NCBI RefSeq assembly: GCF_021184025.1
Contig: NZ_CP036537.1
Span: forward strand, 992,001-1,056,000
DNA length: 64,000 nt
Origin: Rhodopseudomonas boonkerdii
GTDB lineage: Bacteria > Pseudomonadota > Alphaproteobacteria > Rhizobiales > Xanthobacteraceae
Direction: 5' to 3'
A program made the translations under genes and the position numbers. Below are positions 36,583-45,944 of this stretch, one piece after another. Under the pieces are notes generated by a model. The model was not told the origin of the DNA. It did no database searches and saw only the letters and a program-made list of their open reading frames with translations. Numbering within the stretch: position 1 is the stretch's first letter; every line of letters starts with the position of its first letter.

Positions 36583-37545
36583 TCAGCCAATCTTCCTGCC
36601 GATATCCAGAAACTTCTGCCGGCGCTGCTGACGCAAAGCTGTGCTGTCCATGCCGTTCAGTTCCTTGAGTGCCTGCGCGATCGCATCGCCGGTCGTCGCG
36701 ATCATGGCTGCGGGATCGCGATGGGCACCGCCGGGCGGCTCCTTGAGCACCATGTCGATCACGCCGAAGCGAAGCAGGTCCTGCGCGGTGATCTTCATGT
36801 TGGTCGCGGCTTCCTGCGCCTTCGATGAATCGCGCCACAGGATCGAGGACGCCGCTTCCGGCGAGATCACGCTGTAGATCGCGTGTTCCAGCATCAGCAC
36901 CTTGTTAGCGGTGGCGATGGCGATGGCGCCGCCTGAGCCGCCTTCACCGATGATGACGGCGATATTGGGCACGCCGAGCGCGAGGCAGGCATCGGTGGAG
37001 CGCGCGATGGCTTCCGCCTGCCCGCGCTCTTCCGCGCCGATGCCGGGATAAGCGCCGGCGGTGTCCACCAGCGACAACACCGGAATGCCGAAACGGTCGG
37101 CCATCTCCATCAGGCGAACGGCCTTGCGATAACCTTCGGGGCGGGCCATGCCGAAATTGTGCTTGAGGCGGGTTTCGGTGGTCGAGCCTTTTTCCTGACC
37201 GAGCACGCAGACGCTCTCGCCGCGGAAACGGCCGAAGCCTGCGATCAGCGCTTCGTCCTCGCCGAATTTGCGGTCGCCGGCGAGCGGGGTGAATTCAGTG
37301 ACCAGCGAGTCGATGTAGTTGACACAATGTGGACGCTGCGGATGGCGCGCGACCTGGGTCTTCTGCCACGGCGTCAGGTTCGCATAGAGCTCGTGCAGCG
37401 CGGCGACTGCCTTGTCCTCGATACGGACGATCTCCTCGCCGATATCGCTGCCACCGGCGGCGAGCACGCGCAGTTCGTCGATCTTGGAATCAAGCTCGGC
37501 AACCGGCTTTTCGAAGTCGAGGTAGCTGCGCATGGGGTCGGACAT
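36583..37545 (-). CDS. accA: Acetyl-CoA carboxylase carboxyltransferase subunit alpha
   Basis: About 320 residues from the ATG at 37545 (MSDPMRSYLDFEKPVAELDS); the frame extends upstream over the next gene but that part is not AccA. Family blocks include QVARHPQRPHCVNYID, GRFRGESVCVLGQEKG, NFGMARPEGYRKAVRLME, SLVDTAGAYPGIGAEERGQA and GEGGSGGAIAIATANKVLML. With AccD it moves the carboxyl group from biotin to acetyl-CoA to make malonyl-CoA for fatty acids. AccA is encoded apart from accD, as is usual. Confidence 0.96.
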   Translation of the reverse strand: MSDPMRSYLDFEKPVAELDSKIDELRVLAAGGSDIGEEIVRIEDKAVAALHELYANLTPWQKTQVARHPQRPHCVNYIDSLVTEFTPLAGDRKFGEDEALIAGFGRFRGESVCVLGQEKGSTTETRLKHNFGMARPEGYRKAVRLMEMADRFGIPVLSLVDTAGAYPGIGAEERGQAEAIARSTDACLALGVPNIAVIIGEGGSGGAIAIATANKVLMLEHAIYSVISPEAASSILWRDSSKAQEAATNMKITAQDLLRFGVIDMVLKEPPGGAHRDPAAMIATTGDAIAQALKELNGMDSTALRQQRRQKFLDIGRKIG

Positions 37546-37651
37546 TCGTTCAATATGGGGAGATCGGGCGGCAGGCAAAACTGCGGTGGCAGGCTTTTCG
37601 GGTGAAACAGTGGCCGGAGTCAAGCCGAGAAGGTTTCTTTTAGTTGATAAA

Positions 37652-38308
37652 TCAAAGGGTTGATTTTTGGTTGCCGTGCGACGCATTGCGCCGGCACCAC
37701 CACCAGATGGCGCCGCCGAGGACAATCGCAAGCACCAAGACGACCAAGACGCTGTAATGCCTGGCCTTGTGCTCGAGGCCGGCGAGCCCGCCAAAATGTT
37801 CGAGCGCGGAGACGGCGAAGGCGGCCGGCAGCACATGCGCGGGCGCCCAGATCAGTGCGGCGGGGATGTTTACCGGAGCGAATTTTGCTGGCGCCATGCC
37901 GAGCGCGCCGGCGGTGACCGGCACGAAAGCGCGGATCGGCGGCACGAAACGGGCAAGGAACACCGCCCAGACACCGAAACGATCGAAGAAGGTTTCGCTC
38001 TGCGCAACGACGCCGGGATAGTTCTTCAGCGGCCAAGCCTGCAACAATGCGCGCTGCCGCACATGTCCGGCCCAGTACGCACCGCCATCGCCGAGGACAG
38101 CTCCGAGGACCGCCGCTGCCAGCACGCCGGCAAGGCTGAGGTCACCCGCCGGGATCAGGGCCGAGAGGGCCAGGATCAGCGTCGTACCGGGGATGAAGGT
38201 GCCGAGCACCGGGATCGCCTCCAGCAGCGCGGCCAGGAATACGGTGAGATAGCCGAGCCAGGCATGGGCACCGACGAATTGTGTGATGGTGTCGATGATG
38301 TGGTGCAC
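37652..38308 (-). CDS. DedA-family inner-membrane protein
   Basis: About 218 residues from a GTG at 38308; a TTG at 38335 would add nine. DedA features: FLAALLEAIPVLGTFIPGTT, AVLGAVLGDGGAYWAGHVR, then FFDRFGVWAVFLARFVPPIR with the conserved Arg and Pro, and ALGMAPAKFAPVNIPAALIW. Several helices plus a C-terminal one. DedA/DedA-like proteins are proposed lipid scramblases that recycle undecaprenyl phosphate or phosphatidyl lipids. It lies about 100 bases upstream of accA in the same direction. Confidence 0.9.
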   Translation of the reverse strand: MHHIIDTITQFVGAHAWLGYLTVFLAALLEAIPVLGTFIPGTTLILALSALIPAGDLSLAGVLAAAVLGAVLGDGGAYWAGHVRQRALLQAWPLKNYPGVVAQSETFFDRFGVWAVFLARFVPPIRAFVPVTAGALGMAPAKFAPVNIPAALIWAPAHVLPAAFAVSALEHFGGLAGLEHKARHYSVLVVLVLAIVLGGAIWWWCRRNASHGNQKSTL

Positions 38309-38566
38309 GAAAGTCCGATCTGGCCGGGTGGCCAAGGATTACCTCAATGAATGGCAGCTACTTTAGCATCGCCCAATTCGCAGGGCAGGGCTCCAAAAAC
38401 CGTCATTACAACCTATCTATATGATTACATTTTGGAACTTTGCCGTTCGCTTTGACGTCCCCTTGGGCTTTGTCCGGCCGCGGCTCTCTGCTACGTTCCG
38501 CAAAGCACCCCATCCGTAGCCAAACTGAAAGACTGGTTTCGGCATTCCCGGGACCACGGAGGATCG

Positions 38567-39574
38567 ATGACCGCCGCCATGACCAAAGCGCAAGACCAGC
38601 AGGAAGCGTTGACCGGCATTCCCGACATCAAAGTGTCGGTGCGCAAGGTATTCGGTATCGATTCCGACCTCGAAGTGCCTGCCTTCTCCTATGGCGATCC
38701 GCATGTGCCGGATGCCGATCCCGATTACCGCTTCGACCGCGCCACGACCCTCGCGATTCTCGCCGGCTTCGCCCGCAATCGCCGCGTGATGGTCACCGGT
38801 TTCCACGGTACCGGCAAGTCGACCCATATCGAGCAGGTCGCGGCTCGCCTGAACTGGCCCTGCGTGCGCGTCAATCTCGACAGCCACATCAGCCGTATCG
38901 ACCTCGTCGGCAAGGATTCCATCGTCGTCCGCGACGGCAAGCAGGTCACGGAGTTCCGCGACGGCATTTTGCCTTGGGCGCTGCAGCACAATGTCGCGCT
39001 GGTGTTCGACGAATACGACGCCGGCCGTCCGGACGTGATGTTCGTGATCCAGCGCGTGCTGGAAGTCGCCGGCCGCCTGACGCTGCTGGACCAGAACAAG
39101 GTCATTAAGCCGCACCCGGCCTTCCGCCTGTTCGCGACCGCGAACACGGTCGGTCTCGGCGATACGTCAGGTCTCTATCACGGCACCCAGCAGATCAATC
39201 AGGGCCAGATGGACCGCTGGTCGATCGTCACCACGTTGAACTATCTCGCTCACGACGAGGAAGTGAAGATCGTGCTGGCGAAGGCCAAGCACTATCAAAC
39301 CGCCGAGGGCAAGGACATCGTCAACAAGATGGTGCGCCTCGCCGACCTCACGCGCAACGCCTTCGCCAATGGCGATCTCTCCACGGTGATGAGCCCGCGT
39401 ACGGTGATCACCTGGGCCGAGAACTCCGACATCTTCGGCGATATCGGCTTTGCCTTCCGTGTGACCTTCCTCAACAAGTGCGACGAACTCGAGCGTCCTT
39501 TGGTCGCCGAATTCTATCAGCGCTGCTTCAATGCCGAGCTGCCGGAAAGCTCGGTGAACGTGGCGCTGACCTGA
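38567..39574 (+). CDS. cobS: Cobaltochelatase subunit CobS (AAA+ ATPase)
   Basis: The 335-residue product has an N-terminal recognition segment ([20 protein letters not shown]) and a MoxR-like AAA+ core: Walker [16 protein letters not shown], Walker [16 protein letters not shown], sensor [14 protein letters not shown]. With CobT and CobN it inserts cobalt into hydrogenobyrinic acid a,c-diamide in aerobic B12 synthesis. The ribosome site is CGGAGG. The cobT gene follows after a single intervening gene. Confidence 0.96.
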   Translation: MTAAMTKAQDQQEALTGIPDIKVSVRKVFGIDSDLEVPAFSYGDPHVPDADPDYRFDRATTLAILAGFARNRRVMVTGFHGTGKSTHIEQVAARLNWPCVRVNLDSHISRIDLVGKDSIVVRDGKQVTEFRDGILPWALQHNVALVFDEYDAGRPDVMFVIQRVLEVAGRLTLLDQNKVIKPHPAFRLFATANTVGLGDTSGLYHGTQQINQGQMDRWSIVTTLNYLAHDEEVKIVLAKAKHYQTAEGKDIVNKMVRLADLTRNAFANGDLSTVMSPRTVITWAENSDIFGDIGFAFRVTFLNKCDELERPLVAEFYQRCFNAELPESSVNVALT

Positions 39575-39584
39575 GGCCGATTAG

Positions 39585-39995
39585 ATGGAAGTCCAGATCG
39601 AGACAACATACGGCGCGACGAAGAAGTTCGTCGCCGCCGGTCTCGGGGACTTCAATCGATCACATCAGACCGTCAGTCCGCTGAAATCATTCGCGGTGAC
39701 CGTGAAAGAGAAAGACGTCGCCCGCGGCGGCTTGGTTACTGAAGGGGTCGGGACATGGATGATCGTCACGCTGTTGTGGGTCGAGGATGGATACCGGGCA
39801 CGCGGGTTCGGTTCGTCCCTGCTACAGGCTGCGGAAACCGAAGCAAGGCGAAGAGGTGCGACAGGTCTATTGGTCGATACCTATTCGTTTCAAGCGCCAG
39901 CTTTCTATAAGAAGCACGGATATCTGGCGTATGGACAAGTCGACGACTTTCCCGAACCGGGAATGACGTGGTTCCGATTCAAGAAGGCGTTGTGA
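39585..39995 (+). CDS. GNAT-family N-acetyltransferase between cobS and cobT
   Basis: The 136-residue product has the acetyl-CoA-binding GNAT core: [20 protein letters not shown], with the loop [20 protein letters not shown], then [20 protein letters not shown]. It starts 10 bases after cobS, and its stop TGA overlaps the cobT start ATG, so it is in the cob operon. Substrate unknown. CobST pairs are often adjacent, so this looks like an insertion, but its tight coupling suggests it has been there long enough to be integrated. Confidence 0.9.
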   Translation: MEVQIETTYGATKKFVAAGLGDFNRSHQTVSPLKSFAVTVKEKDVARGGLVTEGVGTWMIVTLLWVEDGYRARGFGSSLLQAAETEARRRGATGLLVDTYSFQAPAFYKKHGYLAYGQVDDFPEPGMTWFRFKKAL

Positions 39996-41893
39996 TGTCG
40001 TCGCCCAACATTAAGTTCAGGACTGGAGCCAAGGAAGCGCCGACAGAGCCGTTCAAGCGCTCGGTGGCCTCCGCATTGCGCGCGATCGCCAGGACGCCGG
40101 AGCTGGAAGTCACGTTCGCGGCCGAGAAGCCCGGCCTCGCGCCCGGCAAGGCGCGGTTGCCGGAGCCGGCGCGCAAGCTGAGCAAGCGCGATGCCGCCAT
40201 CGTGCGCGGTCATGCCGACTCGATCGCGCTGAAGCTCGCCTGCCACGATCCGAAGGTGCACCGCAAGCTGATGCCCGGCAATCCGCAGGCGCGTTCGGTG
40301 TTCGAGGCCGTCGAGCAGGCGCGCGTCGAGGCGATCGGCTCGCGCCGCATGGCCGGCGTCGCCAAGAATCTCGGCGCCATGCTGGAAGATCACTTTCACC
40401 GCGGAAAATTCGACGAGATCACCGACCGTGCCGATGCGCCGCTGGCCGATGCGCTCGCGATGCTGGTGCGGGAGCGCCTGACGGGCCTTGCGCCGCCTGC
40501 CGCAGCGAGGAAAGTCGTCGATCTCTGGCGTCCGATCCTCGAAGAGAAGATCGGCGCGCGCCTCGATCAGCTCGAAAGCCTCACCGAGAATCAGGCCCGG
40601 TTCGGCGATGCCATTCACAGCCTGCTCTCCGATCTCGATCTCGGCGATGACCGTGACGCCCAGCCCGATGACGAGGAGAGCGATGACGACGAGCGTCAGG
40701 GCGAGAACAATCAGGACGGCGCCGAAGGCTCGCCGGAAAGCGACGCCGCGCAGGAGATGAGCGCGGACCAGGCGCAGCAGTCGTCGGACGAGATGACTGA
40801 CAGCGCCATGGAGAGCGCGCAGGCCTCCGCCTCGGACACGTTCGACGAAGACGGTGAGATGGGCGACGACGAGACGCCCGGCGAAGCGACGCGTCCGAAT
40901 TCGCGCAACCAGAACGAACGCCTCGGTCCCGAATATCACGCCTTCGCGCCGAAATATGACGAAATCATCGCCGCCGAAGACCTGTGCGATCACGACGAGC
41001 TGGAGCGTCTGCGCGCCTATCTCGACAAGCAGCTCGCGCATCTGCAGGGCGTCGTCGCGCGCCTTGCCAACCGGCTGCAGCGCAAGCTGATGGCGCAGCA
41101 GAACCGCGCCTGGGATTTCGACCTCGAGGAAGGTATCCTCGACCCCGCGCGGTTGTCTCGCGTGGTCACCGATCCGTTCTCGCCGCTGTCATTCATGCAC
41201 GAGAAGGAAGCGACGTTCCGCGATACGGTCGTCACGCTGCTGCTCGACAATTCCGGCTCGATGCGCGGCCGCCCGATCACCGTCGCTGCCACCTGCGCCG
41301 ATATCCTCGCGCGCACGCTGGAGCGTTGCGGCGTCAAGGTCGAAATTCTCGGCTTCACCACGCGGGCGTGGAAGGGCGGGCAATCGCGCGAGGCGTGGCT
41401 GGCGGCCGGCAAGCCGGCCAATCCCGGCCGCCTCAACGATCTCCGCCACATCATCTACAAATCCGCCGACGCCCCCTGGCGCCGTGCGCGCAAGAATCTC
41501 GGCCTGATGATGCGCGAAGGGCTCCTGAAGGAGAACATCGACGGCGAGGCGCTCGATTGGGCGCATAAGCGCCTGCTCGGCCGTCCCGAACAGCGCAAGA
41601 TCCTGATGATGATCTCCGACGGCGCACCGGTGGACGACTCCACGCTGTCGGTGAATCCCGGCAATTATCTGGAGCGTCACCTCCGCCACATCATCGAGGA
41701 GATCGAGACCCGCTCGCCGGTCGAACTGATCGCCATCGGCATCGGCCATGACGTCACGCGCTATTATCGTCGCGCCGTGACCATCGTGGATGCCGAAGAA
41801 CTCGGCGGCGCCATCACCGAGAAGCTCGCCGAACTTTTCAGCGAGACGAATGGGCCCGCGCCAAGCCACGGCCGGCGGCGAAGGGCGAACTGA
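39995..41893 (+). CDS. cobT: Cobaltochelatase subunit CobT (VWA domain)
   Basis: About 632 residues from the ATG at 39995; a GTG at 39968 is in frame but overlaps the acetyltransferase. N-terminal helical region, then a long acidic linker (about residues 215-310, many D/E runs such as [15 protein letters not shown]), and a C-terminal von Willebrand A domain with the MIDAS motif [10 protein letters not shown] and [12 protein letters not shown]. CobT and CobS form the chaperone-like part of aerobic cobaltochelatase. Length and layout are normal. Confidence 0.96.
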   Translation: MSSPNIKFRTGAKEAPTEPFKRSVASALRAIARTPELEVTFAAEKPGLAPGKARLPEPARKLSKRDAAIVRGHADSIALKLACHDPKVHRKLMPGNPQARSVFEAVEQARVEAIGSRRMAGVAKNLGAMLEDHFHRGKFDEITDRADAPLADALAMLVRERLTGLAPPAAARKVVDLWRPILEEKIGARLDQLESLTENQARFGDAIHSLLSDLDLGDDRDAQPDDEESDDDERQGENNQDGAEGSPESDAAQEMSADQAQQSSDEMTDSAMESAQASASDTFDEDGEMGDDETPGEATRPNSRNQNERLGPEYHAFAPKYDEIIAAEDLCDHDELERLRAYLDKQLAHLQGVVARLANRLQRKLMAQQNRAWDFDLEEGILDPARLSRVVTDPFSPLSFMHEKEATFRDTVVTLLLDNSGSMRGRPITVAATCADILARTLERCGVKVEILGFTTRAWKGGQSREAWLAAGKPANPGRLNDLRHIIYKSADAPWRRARKNLGLMMREGLLKENIDGEALDWAHKRLLGRPEQRKILMMISDGAPVDDSTLSVNPGNYLERHLRHIIEEIETRSPVELIAIGIGHDVTRYYRRAVTIVDAEELGGAITEKLAELFSETNGPAPSHGRRRRAN

Positions 41894-41908
41894 GGTCATG
41901 TACTCCGC

Positions 41909-42006
41909 CCTCATCCTGAGGAGCCGCGAAGCGGCGTCTCGAAGGATGGCCGAGCACTCCATTCATGGTTCGAGACGCGCGCTTTGCGCGCTCCTCACCA
42001 TGAGGG
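41909..42006. repeat. Paired palindromic repeat, copy pair d
   Basis: Unit 1 (41909-41949): CCTCATCCTGAGGAG, inner stem CCGCGAAGCGG, CGTCTCGAAGGATGG. Unit 2 (41964-42006): CATGGTTCGAGACG, inner stem CGCGCTTTGCGCG, CTCCTCACCATGAGGG. These are the least decayed units in the window and can serve as the type sequence. They begin 16 bases after cobT. Confidence 0.92.
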
Positions 42007-42035
42007 TGGTGGGCGTGGCAAAGTAGTTCATCATC

Positions 42036-43079
42036 ATGCTCACCCGCCGCTCCATGCTCGCCTCGCTCGCCGCCACCGCGGCGCTGCCGGCGATGGGGCG
42101 CGCGCAACCGGTCCCCGTTCCGGCGCCGGCTTCCGCCAAAGCGGCGGAAAAGATCTCCGTCGATGCCCGCCCGGTGCCGGCCTTCGACACCCGCGATCCG
42201 TCGCGCACCCGTTTCGGTTCGCTGCAATATCGCAGCGGCCTCGTGCTCACGTCGTCCTATCGCGACTTCGGCGGCATTTCCGCGTTGCGGCTCGACGACA
42301 AGGGTGAACGCTTTGTCGCGCTCAGCGACAAGGGCATGTGGTTCACTGGCAAGATTACTTATGGCGGCGCCATCATGACAGGCCTCGTCGATGTGGAAGC
42401 CGCGCCGATTCTGGGCGCCGACGGCAAACCGCTCGAAGCACGCGGCTGGTATGATAGCGAAGCCCTCGCCCTCGAGGACGGTATCGCCTATGTCGGCTTC
42501 GAGCGGGTGCATCAGATCGTGAAGTTCGATTTCGCGCGCGATGGCGTCTATGCGCGCGGCGAGCCAATCCCGCAGCCGATCGGCATGCGCAGGTTGCCGG
42601 ACAACAAGAGTCTGGAATCGCTGGTTCTGGTGTCGAGGGAGAAGTTCAAGTCTTCGCCGCTGGCCGGCATGTTGCTGGCGATCTCCGAGCGCGGCCTCGA
42701 TAGCGCCGGCAACATTCAGTGCTGGATCATCGGCGGCAAGGCGCCGGCGACATTCGGCATTCGCCGCACGCTGAAATACGACATCAGCGACGCCGCCCAG
42801 CTGCCGTCCGGCGATCTGCTGTTGCTGGAGCGCAAATTCTCGCTGTTCGGCGACACCGGCATTCGCATTCGCCGCATTCCGCTGGCCGCGGTGGTGCCCA
42901 ACGCCGTGCTCGACGGCGCGACCATTCTCGAAGCGGATCTCGGCTATGAGATCGACAATTTCGAAGGCATCGACACCCACGAGACCGAGCATGGTGAGAC
43001 GGTCATCACGCTGATCTCCGACAACAACTTCTCGATGCTCCAGCGAACGCTGCTGATGCAGTTCACGCTCATTGAATAG
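42036..43079 (+). CDS. Secreted phytase-like (esterase-like) protein
   Basis: The 347-residue product has a twin-arginine-like signal (LTRRSMLASLAATAALPAMG, cleavage near GRAQP). The mature protein resembles the phytase-like/esterase-like beta-propeller family: FGGISALRLDDKGERFVALS, GWYDSEALALEDG, GNIQCWIIGGK and EIDNFEGIDTHETEHGE. Real phosphatase activity is uncertain in this family. It faces the c-di-GMP gene, leaving 24 bases between the two stops. Confidence 0.85.
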   Translation: MLTRRSMLASLAATAALPAMGRAQPVPVPAPASAKAAEKISVDARPVPAFDTRDPSRTRFGSLQYRSGLVLTSSYRDFGGISALRLDDKGERFVALSDKGMWFTGKITYGGAIMTGLVDVEAAPILGADGKPLEARGWYDSEALALEDGIAYVGFERVHQIVKFDFARDGVYARGEPIPQPIGMRRLPDNKSLESLVLVSREKFKSSPLAGMLLAISERGLDSAGNIQCWIIGGKAPATFGIRRTLKYDISDAAQLPSGDLLLLERKFSLFGDTGIRIRRIPLAAVVPNAVLDGATILEADLGYEIDNFEGIDTHETEHGETVITLISDNNFSMLQRTLLMQFTLIE

Positions 43080-43103
43080 CACTCATCCGCTCTAAGGCGG
43101 AGT

Positions 43104-45842
43104 TCACGCCGCGGCGCCTTCTTGCGGTGTTCCGCGCGCCAGCAGTTCCCGCACCTCCGCTGCCGGTACAGGCTTGCTGAACAGATAACCCTGCATCTCC
43201 GTGCAGCCGAGCGCGCGCAGCAATTCCTTCTGCGGCAGGGTCTCAACGCCTTCCGCCGTGGTCGTCATCTGCTGCGAGGCCGCAATGTTCACCACTGCCT
43301 GCACGATCGAGGACGAGCCATGGGCGTCGGCGATATCGGTGACGAAGCAGCGGTCGATCTTGATCTTGTCGAACGGGAAACGCTGCAGATAGCTGAGGCT
43401 CGAATAGCCCGTGCCGAAATCGTCGAGCGCGATGCGAACGCCGATGTCGCGCAGGTCGTGCATGATTCCGAGTGCGATCTCGTCATCGCGGATCAGCACC
43501 GCTTCGGTGATCTCGAGTTCGAGCCGCCGCGCCGGCAATCCGGACGCGACGAGCGCCGCCGCCACCTTCAGCGGCAGCGATCCGCCGCGGAACTGTGCCG
43601 GCGAGACGTTGATCGCGATGCGAACTTCGTCCGGCCAGTGGGTGGCCTCCTGGCACGCGGTCGAAAGTACCCATTCGCCGAGCTGGCTGATGACACCGAT
43701 GTCCTCGGCCACCGGAATGAAGTCGGCTGGCGAGATCATGCCGCGCTCCGGGTGCCGCCAGCGCAACAGAGCCTCGCAGCCGACCACGGCGTCGTCGCGC
43801 AGGTTCAGCAGAGGCTGGTAAAACACCTCGAAGCCGCCGGCCGCGAAGCCGCCATCGGTCGCCGCCTGCCGCAGGTCGAACTCCAGCATCCGCCGTGCCT
43901 TGGCCCTGGCGTCCATCTGCGGTTCGAAGAAACGGAAGGTGCGGCGGCCCTCTGCCTTGGCGCCGTACATCGCGAGGTCAGCGTTCTTCAGAAGTTCATC
44001 CAGATCGGTGCCGTCGCGCGGCGCCATGGCGATGCCGATCGAGGCGTCGGTGAGCAGGCGATGGCCGAGACATTCATGCGGCTCGCGGATCGCCGCATAG
44101 ATGCGGGTCAGGAGGTCGGTGATGTCGCTGTGGGTGCTGATGTCGGTCTGTACGATGGCGAACTCGTCTCCGCCGAGACGGGCCACCACATCGGAGCCGC
44201 GCACGCATAGCCGCAGCCGGCGCGCGATTTCCTTCAGCAGCTCGTCGCCCACGGGATGCCCGAGCGAGTCGTTGATGCTCTTGAATTCGTCGATGTCGAT
44301 ATAGAGCACGGCGCATTGCGCGCCGCGGCCGACGCGCGTCAGCTCGCGCTCCAGCTCGGTGCGAAACAGCGTGCGGTTGGGCAGATCTGTGAGCGCATCG
44401 TAATGGGCGAGATGTGCAATGCGTTCGTCGGCAGCACGCCGCTCGGTAATGTCTTCGTGCGTCGCCACCCAGCCGCCATCGGCCACCGGCTGCGACAGGA
44501 TCTGGATCGAGCGGCCGTCGGCGGTCTGCATGAATTGTGTGTGGGAGCGACCGTTATCGCGCATCACGGCGTCGATATAGTCATCGACGTTGCCGGCGAA
44601 GGAACCGGTGTCCTTGCGATGCTGGATTACGCCGCGGAAGGAAAGGCCGGGGACGATGATATCCGGCGACAGGCCGTACATATCGAGATAACGCTGATTG
44701 CAGACGACGACGCGGGCATCGGCGTCGAACAGCAGCAGGCCTTGCGTCATGTTGTTGATGGCTGTCGCCAGCCGGTTCTTTTCGAGCGTCAGTTCGCGCT
44801 GCGCGTTCTCGCTCTGCCGGCGGATGTGCCGGATGATGAGGAACAGAAAGCCGGTCAGCAGCAGGGTCGCGGCCACTGCGAGAAGGACAAGGAACTTGGT
44901 CTGGTTACGCCAGTCCGCCAGCACGCCATCGACGGACGATGTGGCGATCAGCGCGATGGGAAATTCCTTCAGCAACCGGATCGTGCCGAGGCGATCGGTG
45001 TTGTCGATCGGACTGACGGTACGGATCGTCGCCGGCTCGTTGCTCTGGCGCAGATGTTCGAGCAGGGGACTGCCACTGAACACACGTCCGATGGCGTCCT
45101 GCTTCTGCGGGTAGCGCGCCAGCAGCGTGCCGTCGCGATGAAACATGGCGACAGTGGAATTTTCGCCCAGCGACACCGAGGCGAAGAACTTTTCCAGGTA
45201 GATGGGCTCGATGCCACGCGTGATCACGCCGAAGAATTCACCTCGGGGGCCGTTGATGCGGCGCGCGAAAACCGTTTTCCATTTTCCGCTAAGCCGGCTG
45301 AACACCGGCCGTACGATCTCTTCGTCGCGGAAGTTCTGCGCCTTGATGATGTTGAAATAGTCCCGGTCGGCCATGTTGATGTCCGGCGCCGGCCATGAGC
45401 CTGACCAGTTGATCAGGCGCCCCGATGCATCGATCAATGTCAGCTCGCCGGCGAATTCGTCGTCGAGCTTTGACTTCAGCATCAGATGCGCTTCGAAGCC
45501 GCTCAGCGCGTGAGCGAAGCTCTGCGGCGTCATGATGCCGTCGGTCATCAGTTGTGCGCGCAAACCTTTCTGGATGCGCTGCAGTTCCTGAAACTGCTGG
45601 TCGAAATGGTGTTGCAGCAGCAAGGCCGTGTTTTCGAGTTCGCGTTTGCTGTTGTCGAGGGCGCGCTTGCGGAAGTTGTTCACGGTCATGGCCGTGCCAA
45701 TGATGATGGCGATGATGATCATCGCGCCCACCAGGATGAGCCAGCGTACCACGCCGCGCCGCGGTATGGCGCCACGAACGCCAGGCACGAACGGTGCGAT
45801 GTGCCCGTTTTCCCTCACCTGTCCTTCAAACTGCAAACGCAT
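43104..45842 (-). CDS. Membrane GGDEF-EAL protein with periplasmic sensor and PAS domain
   Basis: The 912-residue product has a membrane helix at about 34-53 (WLILVGAMIIIAIIIGTAM), a periplasmic Cache-like sensor to about 310, a second helix (FLVLLAVAATLLLTGFLFLI), a PAS domain (NRLATAINNMTQGLLLFDAD), a GGDEF domain with intact LGGDEF and an inhibitory-site RGSD five residues upstream, and an EAL domain with CEALLRW and DDFGTGYSSLSYL. It may make or break c-di-GMP in response to a periplasmic signal. It is in the same direction as the next c-di-GMP gene, about 100 bases after it. Confidence 0.94.
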   Translation of the reverse strand: MRLQFEGQVRENGHIAPFVPGVRGAIPRRGVVRWLILVGAMIIIAIIIGTAMTVNNFRKRALDNSKRELENTALLLQHHFDQQFQELQRIQKGLRAQLMTDGIMTPQSFAHALSGFEAHLMLKSKLDDEFAGELTLIDASGRLINWSGSWPAPDINMADRDYFNIIKAQNFRDEEIVRPVFSRLSGKWKTVFARRINGPRGEFFGVITRGIEPIYLEKFFASVSLGENSTVAMFHRDGTLLARYPQKQDAIGRVFSGSPLLEHLRQSNEPATIRTVSPIDNTDRLGTIRLLKEFPIALIATSSVDGVLADWRNQTKFLVLLAVAATLLLTGFLFLIIRHIRRQSENAQRELTLEKNRLATAINNMTQGLLLFDADARVVVCNQRYLDMYGLSPDIIVPGLSFRGVIQHRKDTGSFAGNVDDYIDAVMRDNGRSHTQFMQTADGRSIQILSQPVADGGWVATHEDITERRAADERIAHLAHYDALTDLPNRTLFRTELERELTRVGRGAQCAVLYIDIDEFKSINDSLGHPVGDELLKEIARRLRLCVRGSDVVARLGGDEFAIVQTDISTHSDITDLLTRIYAAIREPHECLGHRLLTDASIGIAMAPRDGTDLDELLKNADLAMYGAKAEGRRTFRFFEPQMDARAKARRMLEFDLRQAATDGGFAAGGFEVFYQPLLNLRDDAVVGCEALLRWRHPERGMISPADFIPVAEDIGVISQLGEWVLSTACQEATHWPDEVRIAINVSPAQFRGGSLPLKVAAALVASGLPARRLELEITEAVLIRDDEIALGIMHDLRDIGVRIALDDFGTGYSSLSYLQRFPFDKIKIDRCFVTDIADAHGSSSIVQAVVNIAASQQMTTTAEGVETLPQKELLRALGCTEMQGYLFSKPVPAAEVRELLARGTPQEGAAA

Positions 45843-45944
45843 GTCCTCGCCTCTGTGAGGATATGGATACCCTCACAGAGGTAGAAGCGAGGTTAGTAAG
45901 TCAGGTGAATATGGAGTTAATTGCAACCAGAAAGTGGTATTGAG

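Noticed and set aside
37546..37836. Upstream extension of accA
   Set aside because: The extra codons overlap the DedA gene on the same strand and do not resemble AccA; family members start with a sequence like MSDPMRSYLDFEKP.
41909..42006. A CRISPR array made of the repeated palindromes
   Set aside because: Units face each other in pairs, spacers are not of uniform length, there are only two units per site and no cas gene is visible.
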